64,000 bases of DNA, taken from Chelonoidis abingdonii. Taxonomy: Eukaryota > Chordata > Testudines > Testudinidae. The notes under the pieces were generated by a model, which did no database searches, was not told where the DNA came from, and saw nothing but the letters and a program-made list of their open reading frames with translations. Made by a program: the position numbers and the translations under genes. Each line of letters starts with the position of its first letter. The stretch's first letter is position 1. Below, piece by piece: positions 54,203 to 64,000 of the stretch. The stretch covers positions 179,243,699-179,307,698 of the forward strand of contig NC_133769.1 in NCBI RefSeq assembly GCF_003597395.2. The letters are read 5' to 3'.

Positions 54203-54727
54203 ATGCCTCCATGCCCCAAACGAGCCCCAGCATGGAGCAATGTGCGAGCTGCAGGACCTCATCAGTGTTTGGGGTGAGGAAGCTGTGCAGTCACAGCTGC
54301 GCTCCAGCCGTAGAAATTATGATACCTATGGGCAGATATCAAAGTCCATGCTGCAAAGGGGCCATGAACGGGACGCTGCAGTGCAGGGTTAAAGTAAAGG
54401 AGCTGCGGAGTGCCTATTGCAAAGCCCGTGAGGGAAACCGGCGCTCAGGTGCTGCCCCCACGACCTGCCGTTTTTACAACGAGCTGGATGCGATACTTGG
54501 GTGTGACCCCACTGCAAATCCGAGGACCACGATGGACAGTTCAGAGCCGGAGAGAGGAGGTGGGAGGAGGGTGTGGAGGAACCCGAGAGTGAGGGTACTG
54601 GGGTGGTGGGACACACCCAGAGTCCAGGAGGCATGCAGCCAGGAGCTCTTCTCAAGCCAGGAGGAAGCTAGCCAGTCGCAGCAGCTGGAACTTGTTGGTG
54701 AAGAAGAAGCAGAGGAGCGTGTTCCCG
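54203..54727 (+). pseudogene. Myb/SANT-like protein of Harbinger 2, exon 1
   Basis: Start at ATG 54203 with PPCPKRAPAW, then a frame break, ELQDLISVWGEEAVQ (about 54250-54290) and ISKSMLQRGHERDA (about 54335-54375), then QCRVKVKELRSAYCKAREGN (about 54384-54440) and TCRFYNELDAIL (about 54463-54497), and an acidic tail with SQELFSSQEE. It is a trihelix-like fold as in copy 1. The exon ends at 54727 before GTAAGC. At least two frame breaks. Confidence 0.85.
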
Positions 54728-54803
54728 GTAAGCAGCTTTTATTTTAAGGAGGGAAATTGTTTTGGGGGGGTGGGGGGGTTATGGCTGCTGCATGCATGCA
54801 TGC

Positions 54804-55419
54804 CTAGATGTGGAATAGCCCATTGATTTGGTCTATCACGTCGCGGTAATCGGCCTCTGTAATCTCTGCAAAAGTTCAGCCAGAGCGTGGGCAATGTGCT
54901 TGCGCAAGTTTATAGGGAGAGCTACCGTGGTCCTTGTCCCAGTCAGGCTAACGCGTCCGCCACTGTGCGTGAGGGGTGGGGGGACCATTGCTGCACACAG
55001 GCAAGCTGCATATAGGGACCAGGGCGGAATCCACATTGCTGGAGAAGACCCTCCCGCTCTTCCCAGGTGACGCGGAGCAGCGATATATCTGGAAGGATAA
55101 AATCCTGTGGAAAATGTAGGGATACTGTTCAGTGCACTTTCCCCCAGCTGCTCTCTGCTTTCCCCCAATGCACAGAAACCCCAGTGAGCCCTGACTCAGG
55201 CAGCTCCCTTCCCCAGGGGAGTCGCAGCAGAAACAGTGATTCCAGGAGTAACTGCTGTGGCAATTGTGGGGTGGTGTTCAGTGCACTTTCCCCCCAGCTG
55301 CTCTCTGCTTTCCCCAATGCACAGAAACCCCAGTGAGCCTGACTCAAGCAGCTCCCATTCCAGGTGAGTCCGCGGCAGAAACATGGATTCATTAATCACT
55401 CATTCCCCATACTCACCAT
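54804..55419 (-). pseudogene. Third gene of Harbinger 2, spliced, antisense in Myb intron
   Basis: On the minus strand ATG (55419-55417) is immediately followed by GTGAGT; an acceptor CATTTTCCACAG ends at 55105; exon 2 (55104-54804) continues in frame as D-F-I-L-P-D-I-S-L-L-R-V-T. After REGLL..C and GPY a 2-bp change shifts the frame; the next block has LCAAMVP and LPINL; a further 1-bp change precedes EITEADYRDV and NGLF, with stop at 54806-54804. AATAAA follows (about 54740). Matches the third gene of copy 1 in layout, exon length (301 against 298 bp) and many residues. Function unknown. Confidence 0.65.
55120..55365. repeat. Direct duplication in the third gene's intron
   Basis: 55126-55210 and 55274-55360 share GTTCAGTGCACTTTCCCCC, CAGCTGCTCTCTGCTTTCC and CACAGAAACCCCAGTGAGCC with few differences, spaced about 148 bp. 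A tandem duplication inside the intron. Confidence 0.8.
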
Positions 55420-55552
55420 GTCTTCGCTGCTGTGGCCTCTCTGTGCTATGTTGCTATGTGTAAATGATGCTACAAATAGTCTACAAACTCCTTCACTGTG
55501 ATTATAAACAATGCAGCCTCTGTAATAAATGTTTCTATTTTTTTTTTTTAAG

Positions 55553-56090
55553 TGTCCTTGAATCCTCCGGCCCTAACATATGTACAGATGTGAGACTACA
55601 TAACTTGAGGAGGTGGCAAAGGAAAGCAAAGAAGATTTGGTGAAAGCAGTTATGAATCAGTATGCCAGAGAGAGTAAGAGGCTGCAGACTGAGAGAGAAA
55701 AATGCACCAGTGGAGGGAAACAGAAGCAGGAAAAAGGAATTGGCTAAGAAGAAAAGCACACAAAGCAGCTGATAAGCCTCCTGGCGTGCCAAACGGACTG
55801 TATGCAGTCACTGGTAGCCATGCAGGCAGATCAATACCGTGCTAACCCCACCCCCATCCCAAAGCTCTCTCCTTTTGCCCCAGTGTTTGCTCAAAACCCC
55901 CTTCTCCAGCATCCTGGTTCTACTACCACACCAGCTGCCCCCACACCTGTACGTTCACCTACCAGCCCCTGAGAACTACGACCCTTACCCTATGCACTCA
56001 ACCCCAACCCCCATCACCATGCAGCATAGTAATCCTGAAGTGCAGCGGGCATTGCACAGCACTCCAGGCAGGACATATTCAAACATCTGA
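55553..56090 (+). pseudogene. Myb-like protein of Harbinger 2, exon 2
   Basis: Acceptor after a long T-run, TTTTTAAG at 55552. The exon encodes a basic and acidic helical part (near 55610-55760), then a Pro-rich part and the ending ENYDPYPMHS, NPEVQRALHSTPGRTYSNI with stop at 56088-56090. Several stops near the start of the exon and a frame shift near 55840. It is the C-terminal half of the Myb-like protein. Confidence 0.8.
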
Positions 56091-56265
56091 CTGTACAGTT
56101 CATCACCCTATCCCCCCCCCCGCCCTTTTATGTACTGTATTTTTTAATAAAGGATTTCTTTGCTTTTAAAACAGTTTTTATTATTGCAGAAAGAGAAACA
56201 TACTGTACCCCAAGGGAAAAATCATTGTAACCACTGCACTTAACCCCAGTGCAAGGCACCAAACA

Positions 56266-57506
56266 TTACTGTTGGCTTTCAGCCTCAAATTGCTCCCTCA
56301 AGGCATCCCTAATCCTTGAAGCCCTGTGCTGGGCCTCTCTAGTAGCCCTGCTCTCTGGCTGTGCAAATTCAGCCTCCAGGCGTTGAACCTCGGAGGTCCA
56401 TTCGTCACTGAATGTTTCACCCTTCCCTTCACAAATATTATGGAGGATACAGCACGCGGATATAACCGCGGGATGCTGCTTTCCCCCAAGTCTAGCTTCC
56501 CATAAAGACACCTCCAGCGTCCCTTTAAACGGCCAAAAGCACATTCCACAGTCATTCTGGCACCGGCTCAGCCTGTAGTTGAACCGTTCCTTGCTCCTGT
56601 CAAGCTTCCCTGTATACGGTTTCATGAGCCAAGGCATTAAGGGTAAGCGGGGTCTCCAAGGATCACAATGGGCATTTCGACGTCCCCTACTGTGATCTTC
56701 CGGTCTGGGAAAAGTCCGGCCTGCAGCTTCCTGAACAGGCCACTGTTCGAAAGATGCGTGCATCATGCACCTTTCCAGGCCAGCCTGTGTAAATGTCAGT
56801 GAAATGCCCACGGTGATCCACAAGCGCCTGGAGAACCATAGAGAAATACCCCTTCCGATTAATGTACTCGGATGCCTGGTGGGGTGGTGCCAGAATAGGA
56901 ATATGCGTCCATCTATCGCCCTCCACAGTTAGGGAAACCCATTTGTGCAAAGCCATCCAGAATGTCCTGCACGTTCCCCAGAGTCACGGTTCTTCTTAGC
57001 AGGATGCGATTAATGGCCCTGCAAACTTGCATCAACACGATTCCAACGGTCGACTTTCCCCACTCCAAACTGGTTCGCGACCGATCGGTAGCTGTCTGGA
57101 GTTGCCATCTTCCAGACTGCAATAGCCACCCGCTTCTCCACTGACAGGGCAGCTCTCAATCTCGTGTCCCTTGCGCCGCAGGGTGGGGCGAGCTCAGCAC
57201 ACAGTCCCATGAAAGTGGCTTTTCTCATCCGAAAGTTCTGCAGCCACTGCTTCGTCATCCAGACTTGCAGGACGATGTGATCCCACCACTCAGTGCTTGT
57301 TTCCCGAGCCCAAAGGCGGGGCGTTCCACGGTGCTGAGCACGTCCGTTACTACTGCCACAAGCAATTTAGTGTCATACGCATCAGGCGAATCTATATCAT
57401 CGTCGGACTCCTCACTGTCACTTTGGAGCTGAAGGAATAGCTCAACTGCCAAACGTGATGTGCTGGCGACATTCATCAGCAAAGTCCTCAGCAGCTCGGG
57501 CTCCAT
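56266..57506 (-). pseudogene. Harbinger 2 transposase, several frame breaks
   Basis: Start at minus-strand ATG 57506 (MEPELLRTLLMNVAS). Acidic region SDSEESDDDID (about 57420-57390). QWLQNFRMRKATF (about 57245-57205), an HTH with YRSVANQFGVGK (about 57090-57055), HIPILAPPHQASEYINRKG (56905-56850), VHDARIF (about 56770-56750), then [16 protein letters not shown] (about 56640-56590), the Glu-containing CAFGRLKGRW (about 56540-56510) and the end RIRDALREQFEAE to stop at 56266. At least four frame breaks; the first Asp motif is eroded (DRWTHIPI where IDGTHIPI is expected). A relic. Confidence 0.88.
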
Positions 57507-58200
57507 TTCTAACAGAAACCACGCTTCACAGTGGCACCAAACTGCTGGGATGTGGAGCGATGCACCACGGGGCATTCGGACAGGAAGCGGAATGACCCGC
57601 GCCCTTCCATCCCCTTCCCACAACCCACAGCGCCAAAATGGGACGAGGTGCTCTTTGGGATAGCTGCCCACAATGCACCACTCCCAACAGCGCTGGAACT
57701 GCTGCAAATGTGGCCACACTGCAGCGCTATTCCTACACAGCTGTACGAACACAGCTGTAACTCCCAGCGCTGCACATTTCCAAGTGTAGCCATACCCTGA
57801 GTTGAAGATGATATCCTATTTACAGACTTCAGTGACAGGCAGGATGGTAGTGTAGTCCACAGTGACTGAAAAAGGAGGCAGTGGGAAGGACTTGGGAGGT
57901 GGTGATGTGGGAGGTGAGAGGGAGAATTTAGGCACTCTGTTTTAGCCATGTTTATCTTGAGCTGGTGGCTAGACATCTATGTTATGTCCAAGAGAAGCCT
58001 GAGATTTTAGCTTAGACAAAAGGAGACAGGTGTGGAGGAAACAGGTAGTTCTGTGGGTCCCAAGCATAGATCTGTTTGAATCTGTGTTTGTGGATGAGAT
58101 TTCCCAGAGATAAGGTGTAGTAGAGGGAGAGAGAAGTGTTTGGTTCTGGAGGCTGATGGGTGCTGGGCCACATGCCTGGAGTAGTGCAGTGGAGGTCTAC

Positions 58201-58797
58201 AAATCCATCTCTTAATTTCTCCAGAATCTGAATGTCAGGCAGAGGCAGCAGCTCTTATTACAATCAGGAAGAACCCCGTAAGCAGTCATGTTGCTAAATT
58301 CTCAGAAAAGTTGCCCTTTCACTTTTAATCCTGAAACTGCTGCAGTAAAGACCATATAGCAATGCGGGGCATGTACCCATTCTCTGTGTGCCCAGCTTAT
58401 CTGTGCCTTGGCAAAACATAAGTAACAGCTGTGAGAGAGGTTACCCCATAGGGCTATCTTCATATCTCATTTTTTTCTTTATTCTTGGGTAATATTATTT
58501 GAATGTGAGGTAAAACTATGGGTCTTGGTATATACCTTCTTTTCCAAATTGGCAGTACACCGGCTACTTAAATGTAAGCCCCTCTGCATTTCTTGAGCCT
58601 TTCCTCCTAGCAAAGAAAGCAGAGGTCTGCATTTGTATAATGCGAAATAGGAGCCATGCTTGTCTAGTGATGATCTCTACAACTCTCTCTAATAACGCAG
58701 GCTAATAAATCATGCTGCATTCTGCAAGGAGCCAAGGTCTTGTGGTATCTCTGGACTCATCTTAATTAACTATAGGAGGCAGTAGCAGTGGGGGGGG
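58201..58797. other. Unassigned
   Basis: No gene seen. The L2-like LINE similarity fades near 58200. Confidence 0.3.
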
Positions 58798-59721
58798 TGT
58801 CATAAACAAGTAATAGAAGTTAATTGAACAGAAGTACTTTATATCTCTTTTGACTGTAAAGGGTTAACAAGTTCAGTAAGCCTGGCTGTCACCTGACCAG
58901 AGGACCAATCAGGGGACAGGATACTTTCAAATCTTGAGGGAGGGAAGTTTCCTGTGTTCTGTTAGAAATTTGTGGTTGTTCTCCTCTGCGTCNNNNNNNN
59001 NNNNNNNNNNNNNNNNNNNNNNNNNNNNNNNNNNNNNNNNNNNNNNNNNNNNNNNNNNNNNNNNNNNNNNNNNNNNNNNNNNNNNNNNNNNNNNNNNNNN
59101 NNNNNNNNNNNNNNNNNNNNNNNNNNNNNNNNNNNNNNNNNNNNNNNNNNNNNNNNNNNNNNNNNNNNNNNNNNNNNNNNNNNNNNNNNNNNNNNNNNNN
59201 NNNNNNNNNNNNNNNNNNNNNNNNNNNNNNNNNNNNNNNNNNNNNNNNNNNNNNNNNNNNNNNNNNNNNNNNNNNNNNNNNNNNNNNNNNNNNNNNNNNN
59301 NNNNNNNNNNNNNNNNNNNNNNNNNNNNNNNNNNNNNNNNNNNNNNNNNNNNNNNNNNNNNNNNNNNNNNNNNNNNNNNNNNNNNNNNNNNNNNNNNNNN
59401 NNNNNNNNNNNNNNNNNNNNNNNNNNNNNTGATTCAAGGAGTTTGAATCACAGTAATCTTCCAGGGTAACCCAGGGAGGGGAAGCCTGGGAGAGGCAACG
59501 GTGGGGGAAAGGGTTTACTTTCCTTGTGTTAAGATCCAGAGGATCTGGGTCTTGGGGTTCCCCCGGCAAGGTTTCGGAGGGACCAGAGTGTATCAGGCAC
59601 TGGAATTCCTGGTTGGTGGCAGCACTACAGGTTCTAAGCTGGTAATTGAGCTTAGAGGAATTCATGCTGGTACCCCATCTTTTGGACGCTAAGGTTCAGA
59701 GTGGGGAATTGTACCATGACA
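58798..59721. mobile_element. Probable solo LTR with assembly gap
   Basis: It begins TGTCATAAACA and ends GTACCATGACA, giving TG...CA with inverted TGTCAT/ATGACA edges. The flanking bases are GGGGG and GGGTG. The left part contains AAAGGGTTAACAAG and the right part GATCCAGAGGATCTGGG. Without coding sequence this is a solo LTR, but the 437-base gap (58993-59429) hides the centre. I recognise it as a dispersed turtle-type repeat from memory of similar sequence only. Confidence 0.6.
58993..59429. other. Assembly gap, 437 N
   Basis: All bases are N. The open frames reported across it are meaningless. Confidence 1.
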
Positions 59722-61590
59722 GGGTGAGAAATAGCTCTAGACCTATCTCAGGCACAATCTGTGTGTAAGTGGACTCTGAATCGTGTAGGGTAGCGTAGAA
59801 GGGAAAATCTTGTTGAATCTTTCCCTGGGGAGATGAAACTCTAGAACAGAGACAAAGGCTAGAAGCAATTGTTTAGTTACTTCACTTTCAGGATTCAGTT
59901 GAAATGGAACTCCTCTGCCAATGTCAGGCTGTCTCTTTGGCTAAGCTGTTGTGGACTTCCATTGTTTACTGTTGCTGGTATTTTATTTATTGTTTTTACC
60001 CATAACCCCTAGAGCAAGGTTGGAGAAATGTGCCTTTAGTACCTCTGCTTCTGGCTATCTGGATTGACTTGTGGAATTGTGGTGTGTCCTAGAAGAGTGC
60101 TCCCACTGTGAACCCCATTGGCAATGGTGGGGAAGGCATCCACTTTGTCTTGGCTTTGCCTTGTCACTGTCTCGTAAATTGGAAGATCCCATTCTGGTGG
60201 CCCCAGGGTGGTTGAGATAGCGTTTCTCTTTCCTGTCAATGGGAGTTTGAGAGACTATTCGTGGGTGGAGTGCGTGGGTAAGTGGTGGACATGGGAAAAG
60301 CTACCTTGGTTTCTGGAATTTGCTTCAGAAATACAAATTTTATTAAAGCTAATGTTAAAATTATATAATACACAGGTTGAGAAAAGAGTATACATTTGGC
60401 TATAATGCTAGATTATCCACAAATACAAGTTTGTTTTTAAAAGTCATATGATACATATAGTACATTATCAATAATAACCCAAATTTAGGTGAATAAATTT
60501 AAGAATACAGTTTAGATATTAGTATCCAAGTATTCAGGTACATCAATTGTGAAAAGTTGTACAGAGACTTGGTTATGGAAAGCAAAATATATCAGAATGA
60601 TGATTGTCCCTCAGTAATTTAGAATTAGATTGTATTTTCTAAATGGACAACCTATCCTATCAGGGAAGTATTTCAGTTACTTTCCTTTCTGGGCTTCTCA
60701 TCGGAAATACTACAACTCAAGTTAAACTTGGAGGAAATTGACATTATTTTGCAGAACAGTACACAGTGCTACACTTCTTGTTTATTCTTGCAGACTTGCT
60801 TATGCACAGAGACAGGAACAGGTTGCAGAATTGGAGGTGACAATACAGCCAGCCTAGATTAGGACCGTAACTCTGAGGCTCTACTGTACTAACACCTCAG
60901 GAATGGAGGTTGCTTGTAACTTTGAAATATTTGTAACTCTGGGCATAACACTATGGTGGTTCTTTTAAAAGTTTACAACTGAATGAAAAGTTCTGCTTTC
61001 CCTTTTTATTTTAGTAGTTTAGCACAGTAATATACTGTATTTGGCTTGTTTTTGTTGTTTTTTCTGTTTGGCTCTGCTGCTGTCTGTGTACATCTGTTTC
61101 CAAATGAAGGGTGTGGTTGATTGGTCAGTTTGCGACTCTGCTGTTTATAATTCTGAGGCTGTACTATATCAGTTTTCTGTTTACCTTTATGAATTGGTTC
61201 TTGTTGTTAGTCGAATAAATGTTATCCTAAAGCTGAAATATGGCATGTGACCAGAAGTGGAAAGGATGATTCCCAGTGAATCTTGGGGCAGTGGGGGGAA
61301 CAACAACAAAAAGAACAGATTGCAGTCAACATTGTTTTCAAGTGTTTGAAACAAGAAAGATACAGTCAAAATGACTGCCACAAAGACTGTGGTTCTGTAA
61401 AATGAAACTCTCTCATCGACCTTAAAAACCCATGGGGAATGCTGAAATAACTTGAGAGGTTCAGATAGCAGTTTTGCGCAGTATGAAAGTTGGAAGGGCT
61501 AGTAAAATGGAAGAAGAGCAAAAAATTGTACTGTTTGTGACAGTAGCTATTGCTGAAGCACTGAGTGTATACAGTGCACTTCAGATAAAT
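59722..61590. other. Unassigned
   Basis: No gene or recognisable repeat. One short open frame (61041-61250) has a hydrophobic start but no further support. Confidence 0.3.
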
Positions 61591-61595
61591 GTCTA

Positions 61596-61707
61596 TCAGG
61601 GATGGTCTAGACAGTATTTGGTCCTGCCATGAGGGCAGGGGACTGGACTCGATGACTTCTTGAGGTCCCTTCCAGTCCTAGAGTCTATGAATCTATGAAT
61701 CTATATT
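61596..61707 (+). repeat. CR1-like 3' tail
   Basis: TTTGGTCCTGCCATGAGGGC, GGACTGGACTCGATGAC and TTGAGGTCCCTTCCAGTCC, followed by a TCTATGAATCTATGAATCTA tandem tail, are a CR1-like end. Could be the tail of the same SINE type as at 45035. Confidence 0.75.
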
Positions 61708-62030
61708 TAAGGTTTGGGAGGTGAGTAAGAATTAGATGTTATAATGAATAAAATCTTGAAGATTGTGTCCTGAGCTGGGATATCTAATTGATGAGAAATC
61801 TCTTCCAGGTGAAGATGCAGAAAGGAGAGGAAACAGTAGAGGAATCTCACAGTTCTAAAACTTTAAAAAGCCTGTCTTGTGGCTTTGGAATATGTAATCT
61901 CTCTCATCTAAAGAGCACTTCACTAGTGCTTTTTATGTAGCCTGTTGTAAAACTAAGTAAATATCTAGATGAGTTGATGTACTTACGGAAGACTTCTGCA
62001 TACCCTGAGGAGTACATGTGTCCCTGGTTG
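61708..62030. other. Unassigned
   Basis: No gene seen. Confidence 0.3.
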
Positions 62031-62039
62031 AGAACCAGT

Positions 62040-62176
62040 GGTGTAAATGTTGAGGCTTGGGCTGGAGCCTGAACCTGGACATCTACACAGCAATTTCATA
62101 GTGCTGCAGTCTGAGCCCAAGCCAGCTGATCTGTGCTGCAGGTCTTTTATTGCAATGTAGATGTACCCTTAGGCCA
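62040..62176. repeat. Harbinger-type MITE, right half
   Basis: GCTTGGGCTGGAGCC, CATCTACACAGCAATTT and the end ATTGCAATGTAGATGTACCC are the reverse complement of the left half at 5755-5905. Confidence 0.65.
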
Positions 62177-62345
62177 GTGGTGGGCCACATGCGGCCCATT
62201 AGGGCAGTCTGATTGCAGGCCGTGAGACATTTTGCTGATGTTGACCATTTGCAGACATGGCCCTCTGCAGCCCCCCGTGGCTGCAGTTCACCATTCCCGG
62301 CCAATGGGAGCTACAGGAAGCGGCAGGCTGCAGGTTCGTTCCAGT
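62172..62345. repeat. hAT-type MITE fragment (CAGTGGTGGGCCAC)
   Basis: Left terminus CAGTGGTGGGCCACATGCGG and CCGGCCAATGGGAGCTACAG, as at 7518 and 29305. Right end not recognised. Confidence 0.5.
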
Positions 62346-62436
62346 CTGGATGTCACTTTGTAACTGCAGATGTGCTGTCAGAACTTATGCTCTACTTGAT
62401 GATGCACAGCCAGATCTGAGGCAAGCAGAAACAGCC

Positions 62437-63452
62437 AAGTGGATTGATTTTTAAATCAAAACAATTTAAATCACTGATTTTAATTTAAATAAGCAGAAAA
62501 ATAAATTGGCAATTTTAATCATGTTTTGCGTTTGTACTTTATTTTCCTAAACAGAGGATGATTCTTGTTGGTTAGTAACTATTAAAACATGTTGATTTAC
62601 AATTAAATATAATCGTCACATTCAGTTTAATACTTCATTTTGCTAACCAGAAAGATGCACAATATCAATGCACGTTTATTCAGATTCTTAATTTTTACAT
62701 TTCTTATATAAGAAAATGGTGAATGATGTAGTTCTTACCAGGTTAACATTTTATTTGGGCTTGTCACAGTTATATGGATAAAAATGCAATTTAAAATGCA
62801 CAAAAACAGTAGTTCAAATGTTTAAAATTTCATTTAAATGTGCTCGATACATAATCTTTTATTTTTTTCTGATCAAAATATGGGTTGCGTTTAAAACTAA
62901 TTTATTGAACTAAGGAATTATTATCTGTAGTTAGTGAATTCTGATTGTTTCTGGTCACCATGTCCGTCAGGATTTTAGAACTAGTAGATCACGTCCTCTC
63001 CCCTAATTTCTAGTTATAAATTAGAAGCGGAAAGCAAGCTTTCCTTCTGTTTTCAACACCTAACTGGTTTCTCAGCTTTGAACTGAATTAGTTGAATGAA
63101 CTGAAATGAAGAAAATAGTCTCTCTGCATCTGCAGAAGAGGCTACTGATGTCAAAAGCTGGTTTAGCATTTCAGCAAACACAGGTTCCAGGTGCTTAACC
63201 AGTGACTTGAATCACTGAACTGCTGGAACTTTCTTTAAAACCTGGCAGCAAACATACTGCTTAGTATACTTTTTGTATTTAATTTTTAATGATTATGAGA
63301 AGTTTAGGCCTTGACAATTGTAAATTTAATTTTAAATAGGTTTATTTTTTAAATTAATTTAAATTTAATTTAATTTTTAATTTAATTTAAAAAAGTTATT
63401 TTAAATAAAAAAAAATTAAAAAAACCAAAGCATTTTTATCCACTTTAGTAAT
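62437..63452. mobile_element. AT-rich dispersed element (about 1.0 kb)
   Basis: The left edge GTGGATTGATTTTTAAATCA and the right edge GCATTTTTATCCACTTTAG give inverted GTGGAT/ATCCAC, and both sides carry long stretches of TTAAATTTAA-like sequence (62440-62520 and 63330-63420). The interior has no long frame. Superfamily unknown. Confidence 0.5.
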
Positions 63453-64000
63453 GGCACATGTAAACATGATAGAAGCACAATGTTACAGTATTGTCAGGAA
63501 CATGGAATGAGTTGGGAAGAGGAAACATCCAAGACACAAGGAGTAATACAAGTTATAAGTAAAGGCTGGGCAAATCCATGCTTTCCATCTGCATGTTCCC
63601 AATATAAACATAAGCTGTCAATGAACTGCTGTTGTGCACCTTTCCCACAGTGATAAGGGTCATGTTGGAAAGGCTTTGTGAAGGGCATCTTGACATAACT
63701 AAGTATTAAAAATAGATTGCCTGTTCTGGCTTCTGATTAAGTGGTTGTGATGAGCATGTGTGAAACCTATCTAAAGTAGAGAGAGATACAATGGGAAGTA
63801 TCTAATGCCACGTGAACAGAGTCAGAATTGATGTTTGTCCTGGACTATTTTAGCAACTTTATTCCAAAAATTAGAAATTCTTCTAGAAAGAGTGCCCATA
63901 CACAGGCTCTGAGCCTTCTGCCACTTATTTAAAATTACAAAGCCAAAACGTTTTACATCAGCACACTCCTTCTACTAAGCCTCAGCATGTTCTTGAATAT
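63453..64000. other. Unassigned
   Basis: No gene or recognisable repeat. Confidence 0.3.

Larger units (their letters stand above)
53816..57797 (-). mobile_element. Harbinger DNA transposon copy 2 (3.98 kb)
   Basis: Left terminus GGGCTTGGCCACACTGGAGA and right terminus CCAAGTGTAGCCATACCC are inverted repeats; exact 3-bp duplication TGA (53813-53815 and 57798-57800). Genes: transposase on the minus strand (57506-56266), Myb/SANT-like gene on the plus strand (54203-56090, one intron), and a third spliced gene on the minus strand (55419-54804) inside the Myb intron. AATAAA of the Myb gene (56147) and of the transposase (minus strand, about 56178) are about 30 bp apart. Same arrangement as copy 1, though sequence is well diverged, so it is a different subfamily. 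Confidence 0.92.
52815..58200 (-). mobile_element. L2-like LINE 3' part, split by two insertions
   Basis: On the minus strand the order is: the C-terminal RT region (about 58200-57801 and 53815-53460), then the downstream region, and an L2-type tail (about 53130-53095 and 52861-52815). Reading across 53815/57798 is continuous once Harbinger 2 is removed (TSD TGA), and reading across 52861/53095 is continuous once the Harbinger MITE is removed. It is 5'-truncated and full of stops. The tail includes GTACAAACACAGAAC-like sequence as at 32385-32490. Confidence 0.7.

Noticed and set aside
58889..59665. 258-, 170- and 165-codon frames
   Set aside because: They consist mostly of unknown residues across the N gap.

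Overview
This is vertebrate nuclear DNA, most likely from a turtle (Testudines; a crocodilian is the main alternative). The repeats suggest this: CR1 LINE tails, a tRNA-derived SINE with a CR1-like tail, Penelope-like retroelements, Gmr1-like Gypsy, Harbinger elements with short relatives, and many hAT-type MITEs with 8-bp target duplications. The species call rests on recognised repeat families, not on a database search. Apart from one CpG-island promoter and a short candidate first exon near 30.5-32.15 kb, I found no convincing host exon; the rest reads as intron or intergenic DNA crowded with nested transposons.

Layout. 0-8.4 kb: old DNA with a CR1 tail (4.6-4.9 kb), Harbinger-type and hAT-type MITE fragments and a possible LTR. 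8.38-13.4 kb: a Penelope-like element (minus strand) whose GIY-YIG endonuclease region is split by a 4.58-kb Gmr1-like Gypsy element (8723-13302, TSD GATGG). 13.4-18.9 kb: mostly unassigned. 18.9-20.3 kb: an old terminal-inverted-repeat element carrying three younger MITEs. 21.07-25.41 kb: Harbinger copy 1. 26.6-30.4 kb: more MITEs. 30.5-32.15 kb: CpG island and candidate first exon. 35.3-37.9 kb: a hAT MITE inside a hAT MITE, then an LTR inside a Harbinger-type MITE. 39.0-41.15 kb: a second Penelope-like element with its 5' part inverted. 44-50 kb: MITEs, MIR-like SINEs and a SINE. 52.8-58.2 kb: an L2-like LINE tail split by a Harbinger MITE and by Harbinger copy 2 (53816-57797). 58.8-59.7 kb: a likely solo LTR containing a 437-base assembly gap. 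62.4-63.45 kb: an AT-rich dispersed element.

The most interesting result is in the two Harbinger copies. Each has the two expected genes, a DDE transposase and a convergent two-exon Myb/SANT-like DNA-binding protein. Each also carries a third, small spliced gene, nested antisense inside the single Myb intron and on the same strand as the transposase. In both copies its first exon appears to end exactly with the initiator ATG at a GT donor. Its second exon (298 and 301 bp) encodes about 99 residues that align between the two otherwise diverged elements. I know of no description of this gene; the literature known to me gives Harbinger elements two proteins.

Other notable points: the Gypsy copy has an integrase C-terminal module upstream of reverse transcriptase and a SCAN-like domain in gag, as known for Gmr1-like elements. 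Both Penelope copies carry a hammerhead-ribozyme-like core near their 3' end. Most insertions can be ordered in time from their target-site duplications.
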